Counted from the first letter of the stretch, positions 44,813 through 56,083 are shown. The stretch is DNA of 64,000 bases from Hyaloperonospora brassicae (GCA_947650285.1 CANTFL010001312.1:310001-374000), one strand, 5' to 3'. Made by a program: numbers and translations. Notes: generated by a model from the letters alone, not told the origin.

Positions 44813-45317
44813 TCCCGCAGCCTGCAGCAATAGTGAGAAGTGCGACGGCCCGAGACATTCCGCGTGTGTGCCGTTTGCGAGCTGGCAAATGGGAGGCAGA
44901 CAGTCTGGCGTGGACAAAGAAAGGACCTGTACAAAACAAGCGCGCGAGCAAGTAGTCACTTTTGATTTAGATTTGGCGACTCGGTGGTGGGCGCTAGAGG
45001 CCGTGTGTCGCGCCCGTTCTTCCGTCGTGGTGATACAGGTATTGGTATTGGTGGTGCGACTGCGTCGTGTGGGAGGTAGCGCTTCCCGTTGCTCTCTTGG
45101 TCGGACGTCAGAGATGAGCCTTTTTATATCGCGTCAGGGACAGATGGTATTGTGAAAACGTCCTCCCAGCAAGTCGAAGTATTGAATGCACGCTTGATCT
45201 ACGTCGGATATCGTTTTAACCAATCGCACGCGCTCATGGTCGTCCACGCGATTATCGCTGCTGTTCAGATAATCTCGCTGGATAGTTTTTGTATCCAATC
45301 CAGACCGCATTTACATC
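44813..45317. other. Intergenic region between PDZ gene and CLPTM1
   Basis: About 500 bp between two genes on the same strand. It should hold the 3' end of the first and the promoter of the second. I see no coding frame with a domain. Confidence 0.6.
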
Positions 45318-47312
45318 ATGACCGCGTCTTCCCCCGCGCTGGGGGCTGCAGCCGCGACGCCTGCGCCTGAGAGTCTCATGCAACGAGTGTGGCCTGTGCT
45401 GCGCATGGTGTGCATCTACTACGCCATTACGTCCGTCATGAACCTGTTTGTCCCACATCATCATCAGCAGCAGCAGCAGCAGCGCCCCACCGTCCACGAC
45501 ACGACAATCGTTCAGAATGCGGACAACCCCAATAGTGGCCCCTCTCATGTGCAACTCCTTAGCAACTCGTTTCACTTGGGCGATCCACTGAACTTGAGAG
45601 TGTATGTCACTCGAGACGCTCACTTTTCCTTTGCCGCTGGAGGCCACAGCGACGTTGCGGTCGCGCGCGAGCAAGAGACGCTGCGATGGATGGAAAACGC
45701 GCTCACGTACGACGCGAGGCCCAATCCACAGCGCGCGGACGGCATGTGGGTGCACCGCATGAACGTCACCGTCGACGAGCACTTGTTGGCCAACGGCTCG
45801 CTCTACGCGCACGTCTTCTTGACCAAGGACGACCATTCCCCCAACCCTGCAGACGGGACGTACGACGTCATGAGCTGCGTCCACCGCACGATTGCGCTCA
45901 CAGTGTTCCGGCCACCGCCCAAGACGATCGAAAAGCGCCACTTGCTTGGGGCGCGGCCACAAGAAGAAGAAGAAGAAGAAGAAGAAGAAGAGGAGACGCA
46001 GCAGTTGCCGCGTGACGCGGACGTGTACGTGTCCATGTGGAAGCCGTCGTTCGCGATCAACGTCGTGTTGGACCACACGACGTACTCGACGCGCCAGCCG
46101 CCGCAGCCGTTTCTGGCGACCGCAATGAACGTCGACGAGGCCGCTGGACTGTACTCGCCGGTGCTGTTTCTGAACGAGTTTTGGCTGCTGGACGAGCACT
46201 TGATCGTGGTGAACGACACGGTGAAGACGCTACCGCTCGAGCTGTCGTTCTACCCGCTGCCCGTGTACAAGTACGCGCTGTATACGCAGATGGAGCAGAA
46301 CTTTCGCAATCAAGAGGCCAGTGGCACGTCGTCGAGACGTGACACGGACAACATGAAGAGCATGTTTATGGACACGAATCCGTACCTGCTGGCAGTGACG
46401 ATGATTGTGTCGCTGCTGCACTCGTTGTTTGATTTCCTCGCGTTCAAGAACGACGTGAGTTTCTGGAAGAATCAGAAGTCGCTCGCAGGACTGTCGCTGC
46501 GGAGCATCGGCTTGAGCACGTTCTTCCAGCTCGTGATCTTTCTGTACTTGATGGACAATGACACGTCGTGGCTCATCCTCGTGCAGTCGGGGATCGGCCT
46601 TATCATTGAAGCGTGGAAGATCAAAAAGGCGCTCGTGTTTTCGCGCGATGCCGACAACAAACTCGTTGTGTCGGGCGCCAAGAGCTACGAGAACTCACCT
46701 ACTGCTGAGCATGATCGTGTGGCTGTAGCTCATTTGTCGTATATTCTGTGGCCACTGATTGTCGGGCAAGCTGCGTACACGCTAGTGTACGGTGTACACA
46801 AGAGCTGGTACTCGTGGGTGGTGTCGAGCCTCACGAGCTTTGTGTATGCGTTTGGGTTCATCATGATGACGCCTCAGCTGTACATTAATTACAAGCTGAA
46901 GTCGGTGGCGCACTTGCCTTGGCGTGCTATGGTGTACAAGTCGTTGAACACGTTCATCGACGATTTGTTTGCCTTCGTGATCAAGATGCCGTGGATGCAT
47001 CGGCTGAGCTGCTTTCGTGACGATCTGATCTTTTTCATTTACCTGTATCAGCGCTGGAAGTACCCCGTGGATGCCAAGCGCACGAACGAGTTTGGCCAGG
47101 GCCCAATGGAAGACGAAGCTGCGTCTAACGCCATTGCCCCTGGCGCAGAGCTCGAGCCAGAGTCGGACGACAATGCCGCTCCGGAGTCGATTGCCGCCGC
47201 TGTAGACGAAACTGAAGATGTCTTGCCTCTGCCATCTGCCCCTCTATCGACAGAGTATCTCATGTCCAAGCGCAACAACACACTTGAGGAGGAGACAAGT
47301 TGGGCGGAGTAA
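45318..47312 (+). CDS. CLPTM1: CLPTM1-family multi-pass membrane protein
   Basis: This 664-residue protein starts at the ATG at 45,318. An N-terminal membrane helix (about 28-45) is followed by a large lumenal or extracellular domain carrying family motifs such as W-M-E-N-A-L-T-Y and Y-V-S-M-W-K-P. A cluster of membrane helices comes next (about 355-375, 399-415, 417-435, 472-494, 500-525 and probably 571-587). The family hallmarks F-L-A-F-K-N-D-V-S-F-W and T-P-Q-L-Y-I-N-Y-K-L-K-S-V-A-H-L-P are present. Human CLPTM1 and CLPTM1L act in the ER: CLPTM1 retains GABA-A receptors and CLPTM1L scrambles GPI-anchor lipids. The exact role here cannot be told. Low-complexity Gln (about residues 50-55) and Glu (about 215-225) runs are local additions. 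No intron is needed. Confidence 0.93.
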   Translation: MTASSPALGAAAATPAPESLMQRVWPVLRMVCIYYAITSVMNLFVPHHHQQQQQQRPTVHDTTIVQNADNPNSGPSHVQLLSNSFHLGDPLNLRVYVTRDAHFSFAAGGHSDVAVAREQETLRWMENALTYDARPNPQRADGMWVHRMNVTVDEHLLANGSLYAHVFLTKDDHSPNPADGTYDVMSCVHRTIALTVFRPPPKTIEKRHLLGARPQEEEEEEEEEEETQQLPRDADVYVSMWKPSFAINVVLDHTTYSTRQPPQPFLATAMNVDEAAGLYSPVLFLNEFWLLDEHLIVVNDTVKTLPLELSFYPLPVYKYALYTQMEQNFRNQEASGTSSRRDTDNMKSMFMDTNPYLLAVTMIVSLLHSLFDFLAFKNDVSFWKNQKSLAGLSLRSIGLSTFFQLVIFLYLMDNDTSWLILVQSGIGLIIEAWKIKKALVFSRDADNKLVVSGAKSYENSPTAEHDRVAVAHLSYILWPLIVGQAAYTLVYGVHKSWYSWVVSSLTSFVYAFGFIMMTPQLYINYKLKSVAHLPWRAMVYKSLNTFIDDLFAFVIKMPWMHRLSCFRDDLIFFIYLYQRWKYPVDAKRTNEFGQGPMEDEAASNAIAPGAELEPESDDNAAPESIAAAVDETEDVLPLPSAPLSTEYLMSKRNNTLEEETSWAE

Positions 47313-48715
47313 GATCCTTTGTCATTAGGCACATCAAAGGTGTGTAAGGAAACGAAGCAGCCGTGTTACACGAGTATTGTTTTGGACTTGTACGCTTCTT
47401 CTTGTGCCTATTTTGTTGTTGTTTGGTGCTACAGGACATTATGTGCAGGTCGAGAATGAACGAGATCTTCGTGAGAGCAGCCGACTGCAACGTTGAGGCC
47501 AAACTGTGATCATGAATGCTCGCATCCGTCTTTCTTCGTACACGTGGTTGTCCTCCGCGTCGATCGGTAAGTGTACTGCGTCCATTTGGTGACAACGCCC
47601 GATGCAGGAATGGACAGCACAGCACTAACCGGCAAGATGCTGCTCTTGTCGAGCACGTGTGTAGACCCAGTCGTTGACTTGACAGGTTTCGCTGATGTGG
47701 TATGTTTGGCCGATGATATCGCTCGCCAGACAAGAAGCGTCGCTGCCCGAGTCCACGCCTAAAGCAGCGCTGTTTGATGCTGAGAACTGGCTGGTAGATG
47801 GCCACCCGCGAGTGCGATGGCTTAGAACACCCGCGACACGAGTGTGGTGTACAAGTGCTCGGACTCGTCCCATGAGCTCGAGTGTCCGCCGAAGCTCAGA
47901 CGCGTTGAGCCTCCGACTGGGACCGGCACGCATACACGTGTGAGCTGCATGATCTCCATTGTGTAACTACGTGGATCACTCGAGTCCTGACTCATAGCAG
48001 TGTAGGTGCTTCTCATCAAGCGAAAAGGGTCGGTGACGTTGCCATGTGCGTACAACTACGCACCGACAGCTTCGAGTACAACGCGGACTTCAACTTCGTC
48101 GAACTGAACAGCGTCGTCGACTGTTCAAATGATTGACGTAACGCTCAACAGCGGTCGAAACTGTCCGCTTGCGATCTCCACTCTTCAGCACGAAAGCCAG
48201 TGTAACAGGAACGCAGCAACACGGACATGGCCATATGAGTCGTTGGAAACGTGCCAGTCAGCTGAATATGGAGAGCGACTTTCGCACACGCTGCTAGAGC
48301 AGCAACATTTGGATGAAGTCCCGCCAAGCTGCGTCGATAAATTGCAGTCCGTCGTCACAAACTCGCGTGCACTAGTCTTACGACAACCGAGTCAAGCGTT
48401 TACGATGAAATAGCTCTGGACGATGAAAACCTGAGTCCGTGACAAACAGACTGAGGTTTTCATCGTCCAGAGCTACGCCGAAGGACACAGCGCACCGCAT
48501 CCACATATTGCGAGATTGGACCGAACAGCCGGAGTTCTGCTCTTTGCCAAATCCTGTTGACCACAAGTCATGGCTGTCGCGCACGTCATCTTCAGCGCAT
48601 CCGTTCATCACCAGATCGGTCGATGACATACGCGAGTCATTTCACCAAATGAGTGGTCACGAAAGCCAAGAATCACCGTCGCAATGCCGCTAGCGGTATT
48701 CGCACTTCAACCAGC
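47313..48715. other. Intergenic region between convergent CLPTM1 and UBR genes
   Basis: Both flanking genes end here, so the region should hold two 3' ends. Open frames of 60-180 codons on either strand show no domain. The main structure is the hairpin at 48,411-48,475. Confidence 0.55.
48411..48475. repeat. Isolated long hairpin, 22-bp perfect stem
   Basis: Arms at 48,411-48,432 and 48,454-48,475 are perfectly complementary over 22 bp. After one mismatch a further four pairs leave a loop of about 11 bases. It stands alone between two convergent genes, 240 bp past the UBR gene stop. Size and pairing resemble a small-RNA hairpin precursor or a minimal foldback. No target duplication is evident. 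Confidence 0.9.
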
Positions 48716-51700
48716 TCAATACCGACGCCCATCTCGTCTCGATGTGTTTTGCAAAATGGCAGTATTCTGCGAGAAGCCGTGCGAGACCAGCAGCGTCTCG
48801 AGCGCCAAGCGACGACTTGGATCGAGGTACAACGTCTTGCCGCGACGAAGGTATGGGTCTTCTTCGCCATTCTTGTCCACGTAAAGACTACCCCATACGC
48901 AGCGTCTCTCATTGCCAAAGAAAAGGATCACGGTGCACGCACGCAGGAGCAAGAAAGCGCCTAAACCAAGGCCGCACTGCTGAGCGTGCCGAGTACATTC
49001 ACCCACGCCACCTCCTTCTTTGGCCTCGCAGCACGCCGAGAAACAGCACAGCACTTCACCACAAAAGAGACACAGTCCTGGATGCTGAGGCACCTGAGCG
49101 CACTGGTGGCAGACTCCCGTGGGCTTCTCGTTGTACCGGATAAACAGATCCATGTACAGACGCGGCAACGGAACGAACATGCGGTACTTTGCTCTGGCGG
49201 CGGTCGCTCGAGACGAGAGAAGCACCACGTGCCGCTGTAGCGGGAACGCATCAACTTGAGTAGAAGAAGCGCCAGTCACCAGCACTCGAGAGCGAGCTTG
49301 CTGTCGAGAAACGGCAGCCTTTGCTTCGAGCTGCGCGCCCCAGAGCTGACATAACGCGCGCTGACTTGACGGGAGCATTTGCTGATGGAAAAACAGTCTC
49401 AAAGGGGGCAAGTGGAGTCTCCGCAGACACTTGTCGAGCAACGCAGACGCCGAAGGAGTCCCGGTTGCTGTCGATGCCGAAGGAAACAGTCCGTCACACA
49501 CGGCACACGACTCGGAGACAACTTGCGGCGATATGGACTCGCCACAGCCTTGACTTTCGTTGTGATGGTGGTGGGATACAGGCAACATGACGTCCATGAG
49601 CAGGAGCATCTGCTGCGCGAGTGGTAAGCACAGCATGCTCACTCGTTCTTCCATCGCAGTGCTATTCCATTTTCGTTGCAAAGTCGCGTGAGACGTCACA
49701 GCCAATTTGCTATCCACTAAGCGAGACCGCACGAGCATCGACGAAATCCACGCAGAGGCGTCGCGAAGCGACTCGACATCATCAAAGTCGCGGATCTCCT
49801 CCGCCGGAACACCCTTGCCACTCGTTTCTTCGTCAGCTCCTGCGTCATCAGTTGACAATAGCTGGTCATCTTGCGTCGAGAGATGGGCAAGCGACTGCAA
49901 CACCTGGGCTGTGAACAACACACGGGCCGAGAAGAACGCTTCTGTGAGCAGCTGTTCTGCTGCGACGTCCGCGCTGGGAGTCGCAATGCTCTGTCTCCAC
50001 ATCAACCGCAGTGCAAAACACGTGAGTAGTCGCGGATGACACAGTATGGGCGTCCCGACTAAAGCTGCGTCCGTCGTGTCCGCCAAGTCACCGCTTTGCA
50101 GGGAACCGAAACGGTTCCACTCGGCACGGCATGCCTCGTCGTCTTCTTCGAACAGCACTTGCTGGCCAAATATCAGTCCATTCAGTCGTGTCATGATGCT
50201 CTCGAATTGCTGCTCAGCTGGCGCTTCGACCGCTGTCCAAGCCAGTGAGCTCGGTGAAGAAAAGGCTACTGCAACTGCTGTCAAGTCTGCAAGCTGGCGC
50301 ATCGACCGGAGCTGCAACGGGTCGACAGCATCCGTCTGCAACAGCATTTTCTCCCGCGCCACCACACATAACTGCACCTCCAAACAATGCAACAACAGTT
50401 GCCATGCAGGAGTCTGCGCACCGCACTCGGCGCTTAGTTGCTGCATTTCCAAGTCCAAGCTGCCTTCATCACGAATGGAACTTGTCAGAAGCGTCGGTAG
50501 GTACAACTGAGCGCGCACGCAACGCAACACAATTTCGTGGCAAAAGGCGCTGATCTCGCGCTCGACGCTCATATCTTGCTGAGGCGACTCATGCTCGCCG
50601 CAAGACAAAGTACGGCCAGCAGACGACACTGACTCGGGGGACAACGACGATTTCAGCGTAGATGACAGCAGACGTCGCCTCAAACGCAAACTTGACTGCG
50701 TCCGCGAACGGCGTCGCTTGACAACTGGCGAGTCGTCGCGAAAACTCATTTGCGTGTCCAGCCACTGAAGGAACGCCAGTGGATCCTGTCCGTCGTCTTG
50801 CTTTTCCTCTTCTTCCTCTTCCGATCCGAATCCCGTCTTCACAAACTCAGTAGCTGATGCTTGCTCGCGAAGTGCTCCCAAGGAAACGCACGGAACCAGA
50901 CAATTGGAAAGCCGGCGACAAATGGGACACACGAACTCCATATCACGCTTGCTGAGCAAGCGATCGTCACCACTTGTCAGTTCCACGGGACCACGGCCGT
51001 GCTTTTGTTCCCACAGCGACACAAGATAAGCCTTTAAGCACGAGTGGTGGATTGCGTGGCCACAACTCCAGATCACACTATCCGCGAGCTGCATGCGCAT
51101 CTCCTCAGTTGTTCCGGGTTTTAGCACGCGGCGTGAAGGCAAACACGGAGGTGTTAGAGGACGGACGTCTTGACCAGAGCTGTGGGGCGAGACTTGTTCA
51201 ACTTTCTGTAGCATGTTCGTCGGCAAAATCATACCCACGAAACCAAATGACGATTCACGAGAGCGCGGGTCACACGACAAGCGGCAGAGACCACACTCTT
51301 CAGCCTGAGACGAATGATCGTCAACTAAGCCGTGGTCATAACCCGCGGAAGGTGATCGCCCCACCTGGTCGTTTTCCACGGACATTGACGATGTCCGAGT
51401 ACTCCGCCTCCGTCGCCGTCTCCAACCGTGACATCTTCGATGATTTTCCCTCATCTGAGCGATCGCTGACGAAACGTGGTCCAGATACAAAGACACGTTG
51501 AGCTGACCAGTCGGGAATCCCCACTCATCTTCCTCTCCATGGTCTTCATCCATTTCATCATCAGACTCCATTGCTTCGTCGTAGTCGTCGCTATCAGTGT
51601 CCACCTCCATGCCATGGTCTTTAGTATCATTATCCGTACGCTCACAATTGCCGTCTTCTGCTACACTGCTGCTGGACGACAGGAACTGCATCTGCTGCAA

Positions 51701-54700
51701 CCGCATTTTTTCCAATATTTGCTGCTGCCGTCTTCTCATCATCTCTTTTGCATTGGGCTTTGGTTGCTTGTCATCCATATTGTTGTCGCTGGTGAATCGG
51801 CTAGAGCTGTCAGGACGGGAGCCACTAGCACGTTCTTGAGCTTGGATGTCCAGTTTTGCGCGCATCGTTGCATCCAAACACAGCGCACATGCTGGCGACT
51901 TGTCACGTACTGATCTCAGGATCAGGTTCACCACAGCACGCGAGTCATCTACACCGTTTTTTTGCTCAGCAAGAAAGAACAGCAGCGACAGCACACTTGC
52001 ACTCGCTACTTTGTTCACGCCGTGGTGCGTGGATTCTGTGGGTATGTCGGTGCGAAGTTTGACAAATAGACTGCTCTCTTCATCGTAGCAGCTGGCAATG
52101 TCGTCTAGATTCCGTTTGCAGCTAGTGTCGTGACAAACTCTAGGTACTGCCAGGTGATGATCCTGAATCTCTTTGGGGAGCATCTCGACTGCCACGTATA
52201 GACAATGCAGCGCTGCGAGCAAGAGATTCTCGGTGGTGCACGAACCCGATCTGTCCTGATCTTTGCTTCCACCGTGCTCAAGTTGGCCCAATGCGACTGT
52301 TTTTCGCTTGTAGTTCTCAAAGATGACGAACAAAGCGCTGGCCATGTACGACGAGTTCAACATCGTTTTGGCAATCACGGAATGCATGTCAACGCAATTC
52401 TCTTCTTCGGATCGTGGGCGTGGCAATGTAGGCAGGACGATTGATGTCGTCAAGACGTTGTCTCGGTCATTCGATTTGGGCAGATTCTTGCGGATGTTCT
52501 GTTCGCATTGCTGTGCTTCTGATGGCGTAAAACACTCAAACTGCGGAGATACATGAGACCACAACTCAGGCTTCAATTTCCACACCACACTCATCTTGAG
52601 TCCATATCCTTGTAGACTGCCACTTCGGGTAGTACGAGAGCCACTGCTGCTTCCAGCAGGCTCATCATACACACCTACGTTCTCTAACACGTGCGTGAGA
52701 ATTTCCTCTTCCTCCAGCTCGGCCCACTCGTGCGCTGGAAGTTGCTTGATCTGCTCGACCAACTTCATATCAGTGCGCATGATCACCTCGCTACGCGTGA
52801 ACGAGCCCAGCGTCAACCAATGCATGATCTCGCGCTCAAGTAGCCACACTGCAGCTGTTTCGGGTGAGCTTGCAGACGCCAACTTGACGGGCGCGAGCAC
52901 AAGCTGAAGTAGAAGGCGCAACGCTTCCTCGACAATATCTAGCTCCTGGCGAAGCGCACGAACGCGATCGGCAGCGGCAACGCTGGCATCTGTTTGTATA
53001 TCCAGCGAGCTAAGTCCCAGCACCGATGAATCGCGGATTCCAAACGGCAACTGGTGAAAGAAAAGGCGCGTAAAGCTTCCGTGTGGAAGTAGACTAGCCC
53101 CCAGTTGGCAAAGAAACAGGTCGGAGTGCAGACCGAAGAACCGCCAGTGTTTCGAATGATAATGAACCAACTGCTGCAGCATCACGCCACCATTTCGCGT
53201 CCAAAGACCCGCTTTGATTTCTCTCGAAAAAAGCAGCACACGGAGCGGGTGATCCAGCGCGCTATACCAAAACGCCAAGTCCTTTTGTTTTGCCGTATCT
53301 GTACATCCCATGCCGAGCAACTCGCGCCAATCGTCCAACGTCTGAGGACGCACCACACCGCATAGAGCGTGAATTAGCGCTGCGTACATCTGGTTGAGCG
53401 GAAAGTGAAAACTCTTTGCGCTAGCGCCGTACAAAGCTACTGTTCCCTCCTCGTAGTATTTCACAAGCTGAGCGGTCACCTCCGTCGCTGTCGCTGTCGC
53501 TGTTTCACCATGACTAGCGGACGGAGCATGAGACTCTGCTGTTTCTGGTTTGAATTCGGGTACTCCGTTGCAGTGAACCCACTGCACCAACGCTGCCCGT
53601 ACAGGCTGTAAAATCGCTCGAGCCAGTACAACGGGTCGGAAAGTGGCTACTTCCAGCGGATTCAACCTCGCACTATCCGTACTCACTCCCATCGCTCTTC
53701 GATTCCACATACTGTCATCTGCCGCAATAGTCTGCCACACCTCACGCGAAAAGCACGCGGGAACGCCTGTAAGAAAAGCGCCAAGCAGCAGTTTGAGCTC
53801 GTAGTCTGCCACAAAAGCATATGTCCAGTTCTGCGACTCGTACTCGATATGCCGGTGGACGTGACGAGTCTGCAAATCCATTTGCTGAAGTAGCTCAAAG
53901 CTTTTCATGAGCTGCGCGAACACTGATGCCTCGTGAAGAGCACAGTCGTCTCCACCAATGCAGCAAAAAGACCTCAGCAATACTTCTGCTGCGATCTGTG
54001 GATGCACCAACAACGTTCGTAGATCGGAGCACAATCGAGCGTAGATCCGTTTCTTGTACACACTCCGCCCGCAGTCCACCGTATGGACGGTCCATAAAAC
54101 TGGCCGAGCCTCTAGTTCATTTTCTGTGCCCACAGTGGAGGCGCTACTCCCATTTGTGCTGCCACTGACAGGTGGGCCTCCACCGATGGAAGGCTGGGGC
54201 AGGACAGTCATTGTCCGGAGAGTACTTCGAAACAAATCGTTGAGCTTATTCAGTAAGAACACCATCAACCACTCGACACAGGATGACGGCGTCAAATCGG
54301 TTGCTACGGCAGCGACGCCATAGGCGTGATCGTGACGCCGCCGTCGTCGTCGGTGACCACGGCTTCTCTGGTCTTTGTGTACGCCCTTATAACTTTGCCG
54401 CATCGACGCGAAGACACTTTCTAGTTCGCGCAATTGCGCGTTACTGTGAAAAAGCTGACAGAAGAGGCGGTCAATGAATCGAGACAGGTTTTGCATACCA
54501 TCCTCGTTGTTCGCATCGCTAGCAGCCAAGTAAAGCTCAATAAAGTACGGATACCACTCCACAAAGTGGCATGTGTACATCTGCTTGAACGATTGGTCAA
54601 ACAACAGTTTCAGGTATAGCACGCCAAGCACATCACACGTCTCGACCGGAAGCAACACTCCTGCTTTGAGAAACACATCGAGCATCAGCAGCGGTTCATG

Positions 54701-55891
54701 CACAATCGCCTCTTCTTCCACTTTTTCATCCCCCGATTCGTCACTTATTGGCATTGTGTCGACCGGTCCTTCCTCAGACTCCTCTTCCCGATAACAAGTC
54801 TCGGTTGTGCTCGCAACCGTTCGAGCAGACACAACAACGGCGTCCAAATGATACTCCGCTGGTAACTCTTCAAAGAACATACCAGATATGATTTCCCGAT
54901 ACTGTAGACAGCTCATCGACAACATTTGCAGCCACTTCAGTGTCTCTTGCATTCTGTCCACGTACACCTTGGCTCGTGGCGTGAGAGCTGCACGCAGCAC
55001 ACCAGTTCGAGGCAGTCCCTTGCGTGACGCCGCCCGGTCACTCGCGCGCGGCTTCAAGCACACAGCGTACACTAGTCTCAGCGTCTCGACACAAAACTCC
55101 ATGCTTTTCCTGACCAGCATCTGCACCACTGCGTGCTCTTCTGCGCCCATGTCCATCGTCCACGAGCGCTTGACCCCGCATCCACTTGAGTCGTCGTTTC
55201 CAGCCCAATGTTTCTTGCAAAAGCCCTGCGGTTTCCACGCCAGCGCGTCGCCACAGTCACAACAGCCACCAGAAGAACAGCGGTACACGCGATAGTCGTG
55301 CCCCTCGTGCTGCTCCGGGTCGAAACACGCTAAACACATGCAGCTCGAGTCCGAGAGACCACACGTACGACAGCGGTAGGCCATATGGTCGCCGTGCCAC
55401 ACTTCTTCGCACTTGAGACGCTTCACACTCCCGTAATGCGTCGCTACGCACGCAGAAAAGCTCGCGAACTGCTCCGAGTGGATTGCAGTATGGCTGGACG
55501 CGTCACCGATCACCTCCGACTCTTGCAGCGGCGACTGGACGCTGCACACGACGCTACCGTCGGCCTGCGCGTCGTGGGACGTCGCATGGGCAGCGATAAT
55601 GACGCGCAGCAAAAATGACAATAGCGACGAAAAGTTTTCCAGCGTGTCATTGGCTAAAAGTCGCTGTACCAAAACACGTTGGGTTCCACGAGGCGCGGCG
55701 AGAAAGGCTGCGACTAGATCTTGCTCCTCGGTCAAAGCAGTAGCGGCCGCCGACGTCGTATGGGCGCGACAGTGCGTCACCACACGGGCTTCTAGCGCAG
55801 CCTCGACGGCCGCACTGCTCTCGGGCGCGGTCACTGCTGCTGCTGCTGCAACAACGGGGTCGTCCGGCTCGGCTGCGCTGGTCGTAGCCAT
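48716..55891 (-). CDS. UBR1: UBR1/UBR2-type E3 ubiquitin ligase (N-recognin)
   Basis: This 2,391-residue protein is encoded by one uninterrupted frame starting at the ATG at 55,891. A UBR box at about residues 159-230 has the expected Cys/His ladder (C-R-T-C-G, C-M-C-L-A-C-F, H-E-G-H-D-Y, C-D-C-G-D). It reads basic or bulky N-terminal residues of substrates. A RING-H2 region lies at about 1,530-1,675 (C-G-L-C near its start, then C-G-H-A-I-H-H-S-C and C-P-I-C-R-R), with a long acidic, Ser-rich segment just before it. The C-terminal UBR autoinhibitory domain at about 2,240-2,391 has C-H-Q-C and C-L-F-C pairs and a G-x-[GA]-x-F-L-L-L turn. This order and length match UBR1/2 of animals and yeast, which send N-degron proteins to the proteasome. 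I could not confirm a ClpS-like N-domain. Confidence 0.94.
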   Translation of the reverse strand: MATTSAAEPDDPVVAAAAAVTAPESSAAVEAALEARVVTHCRAHTTSAAATALTEEQDLVAAFLAAPRGTQRVLVQRLLANDTLENFSSLLSFLLRVIIAAHATSHDAQADGSVVCSVQSPLQESEVIGDASSHTAIHSEQFASFSACVATHYGSVKRLKCEEVWHGDHMAYRCRTCGLSDSSCMCLACFDPEQHEGHDYRVYRCSSGGCCDCGDALAWKPQGFCKKHWAGNDDSSGCGVKRSWTMDMGAEEHAVVQMLVRKSMEFCVETLRLVYAVCLKPRASDRAASRKGLPRTGVLRAALTPRAKVYVDRMQETLKWLQMLSMSCLQYREIISGMFFEELPAEYHLDAVVVSARTVASTTETCYREEESEEGPVDTMPISDESGDEKVEEEAIVHEPLLMLDVFLKAGVLLPVETCDVLGVLYLKLLFDQSFKQMYTCHFVEWYPYFIELYLAASDANNEDGMQNLSRFIDRLFCQLFHSNAQLRELESVFASMRQSYKGVHKDQRSRGHRRRRRRHDHAYGVAAVATDLTPSSCVEWLMVFLLNKLNDLFRSTLRTMTVLPQPSIGGGPPVSGSTNGSSASTVGTENELEARPVLWTVHTVDCGRSVYKKRIYARLCSDLRTLLVHPQIAAEVLLRSFCCIGGDDCALHEASVFAQLMKSFELLQQMDLQTRHVHRHIEYESQNWTYAFVADYELKLLLGAFLTGVPACFSREVWQTIAADDSMWNRRAMGVSTDSARLNPLEVATFRPVVLARAILQPVRAALVQWVHCNGVPEFKPETAESHAPSASHGETATATATEVTAQLVKYYEEGTVALYGASAKSFHFPLNQMYAALIHALCGVVRPQTLDDWRELLGMGCTDTAKQKDLAFWYSALDHPLRVLLFSREIKAGLWTRNGGVMLQQLVHYHSKHWRFFGLHSDLFLCQLGASLLPHGSFTRLFFHQLPFGIRDSSVLGLSSLDIQTDASVAAADRVRALRQELDIVEEALRLLLQLVLAPVKLASASSPETAAVWLLEREIMHWLTLGSFTRSEVIMRTDMKLVEQIKQLPAHEWAELEEEEILTHVLENVGVYDEPAGSSSGSRTTRSGSLQGYGLKMSVVWKLKPELWSHVSPQFECFTPSEAQQCEQNIRKNLPKSNDRDNVLTTSIVLPTLPRPRSEEENCVDMHSVIAKTMLNSSYMASALFVIFENYKRKTVALGQLEHGGSKDQDRSGSCTTENLLLAALHCLYVAVEMLPKEIQDHHLAVPRVCHDTSCKRNLDDIASCYDEESSLFVKLRTDIPTESTHHGVNKVASASVLSLLFFLAEQKNGVDDSRAVVNLILRSVRDKSPACALCLDATMRAKLDIQAQERASGSRPDSSSRFTSDNNMDDKQPKPNAKEMMRRRQQQILEKMRLQQMQFLSSSSSVAEDGNCERTDNDTKDHGMEVDTDSDDYDEAMESDDEMDEDHGEEDEWGFPTGQLNVSLYLDHVSSAIAQMRENHRRCHGWRRRRRRSTRTSSMSVENDQVGRSPSAGYDHGLVDDHSSQAEECGLCRLSCDPRSRESSFGFVGMILPTNMLQKVEQVSPHSSGQDVRPLTPPCLPSRRVLKPGTTEEMRMQLADSVIWSCGHAIHHSCLKAYLVSLWEQKHGRGPVELTSGDDRLLSKRDMEFVCPICRRLSNCLVPCVSLGALREQASATEFVKTGFGSEEEEEEKQDDGQDPLAFLQWLDTQMSFRDDSPVVKRRRSRTQSSLRLRRRLLSSTLKSSLSPESVSSAGRTLSCGEHESPQQDMSVEREISAFCHEIVLRCVRAQLYLPTLLTSSIRDEGSLDLEMQQLSAECGAQTPAWQLLLHCLEVQLCVVAREKMLLQTDAVDPLQLRSMRQLADLTAVAVAFSSPSSLAWTAVEAPAEQQFESIMTRLNGLIFGQQVLFEEDDEACRAEWNRFGSLQSGDLADTTDAALVGTPILCHPRLLTCFALRLMWRQSIATPSADVAAEQLLTEAFFSARVLFTAQVLQSLAHLSTQDDQLLSTDDAGADEETSGKGVPAEEIRDFDDVESLRDASAWISSMLVRSRLVDSKLAVTSHATLQRKWNSTAMEERVSMLCLPLAQQMLLLMDVMLPVSHHHHNESQGCGESISPQVVSESCAVCDGLFPSASTATGTPSASALLDKCLRRLHLPPLRLFFHQQMLPSSQRALCQLWGAQLEAKAAVSRQQARSRVLVTGASSTQVDAFPLQRHVVLLSSRATAARAKYRMFVPLPRLYMDLFIRYNEKPTGVCHQCAQVPQHPGLCLFCGEVLCCFSACCEAKEGGGVGECTRHAQQCGLGLGAFLLLRACTVILFFGNERRCVWGSLYVDKNGEEDPYLRRGKTLYLDPSRRLALETLLVSHGFSQNTAILQNTSRRDGRRY

Positions 55892-56083
55892 TGCACGGCC
55901 AAGTCGAAGGTGCGCTCACCGGTTTTTCTACCGGTTTCGCTTTGGGGTGAATTGGGCGTTTTCCTCGACGAGGACGGGAAATGGGCAATGAAACGGCGGG
56001 GGCGGGGGGTCTTTTTTGGGGGAGCAAGAGCGGGCATGAAAACCAAAAAAGAGAGCCTGTCCTCGTTGTATTGTCCCCACTTG

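Noticed and set aside
45252..46199. A 315-codon minus-strand open frame over the CLPTM1 gene
   Set aside because: Arg/His/Val-rich shadow with a poly-Phe run arising from the Glu-coding repeat on the real strand.
47260..47805. A 181-codon minus-strand open frame downstream of CLPTM1
   Set aside because: It overlaps the end of CLPTM1 antisense, has no domain and includes low-complexity Lys/Gln sequence from the untranslated region.
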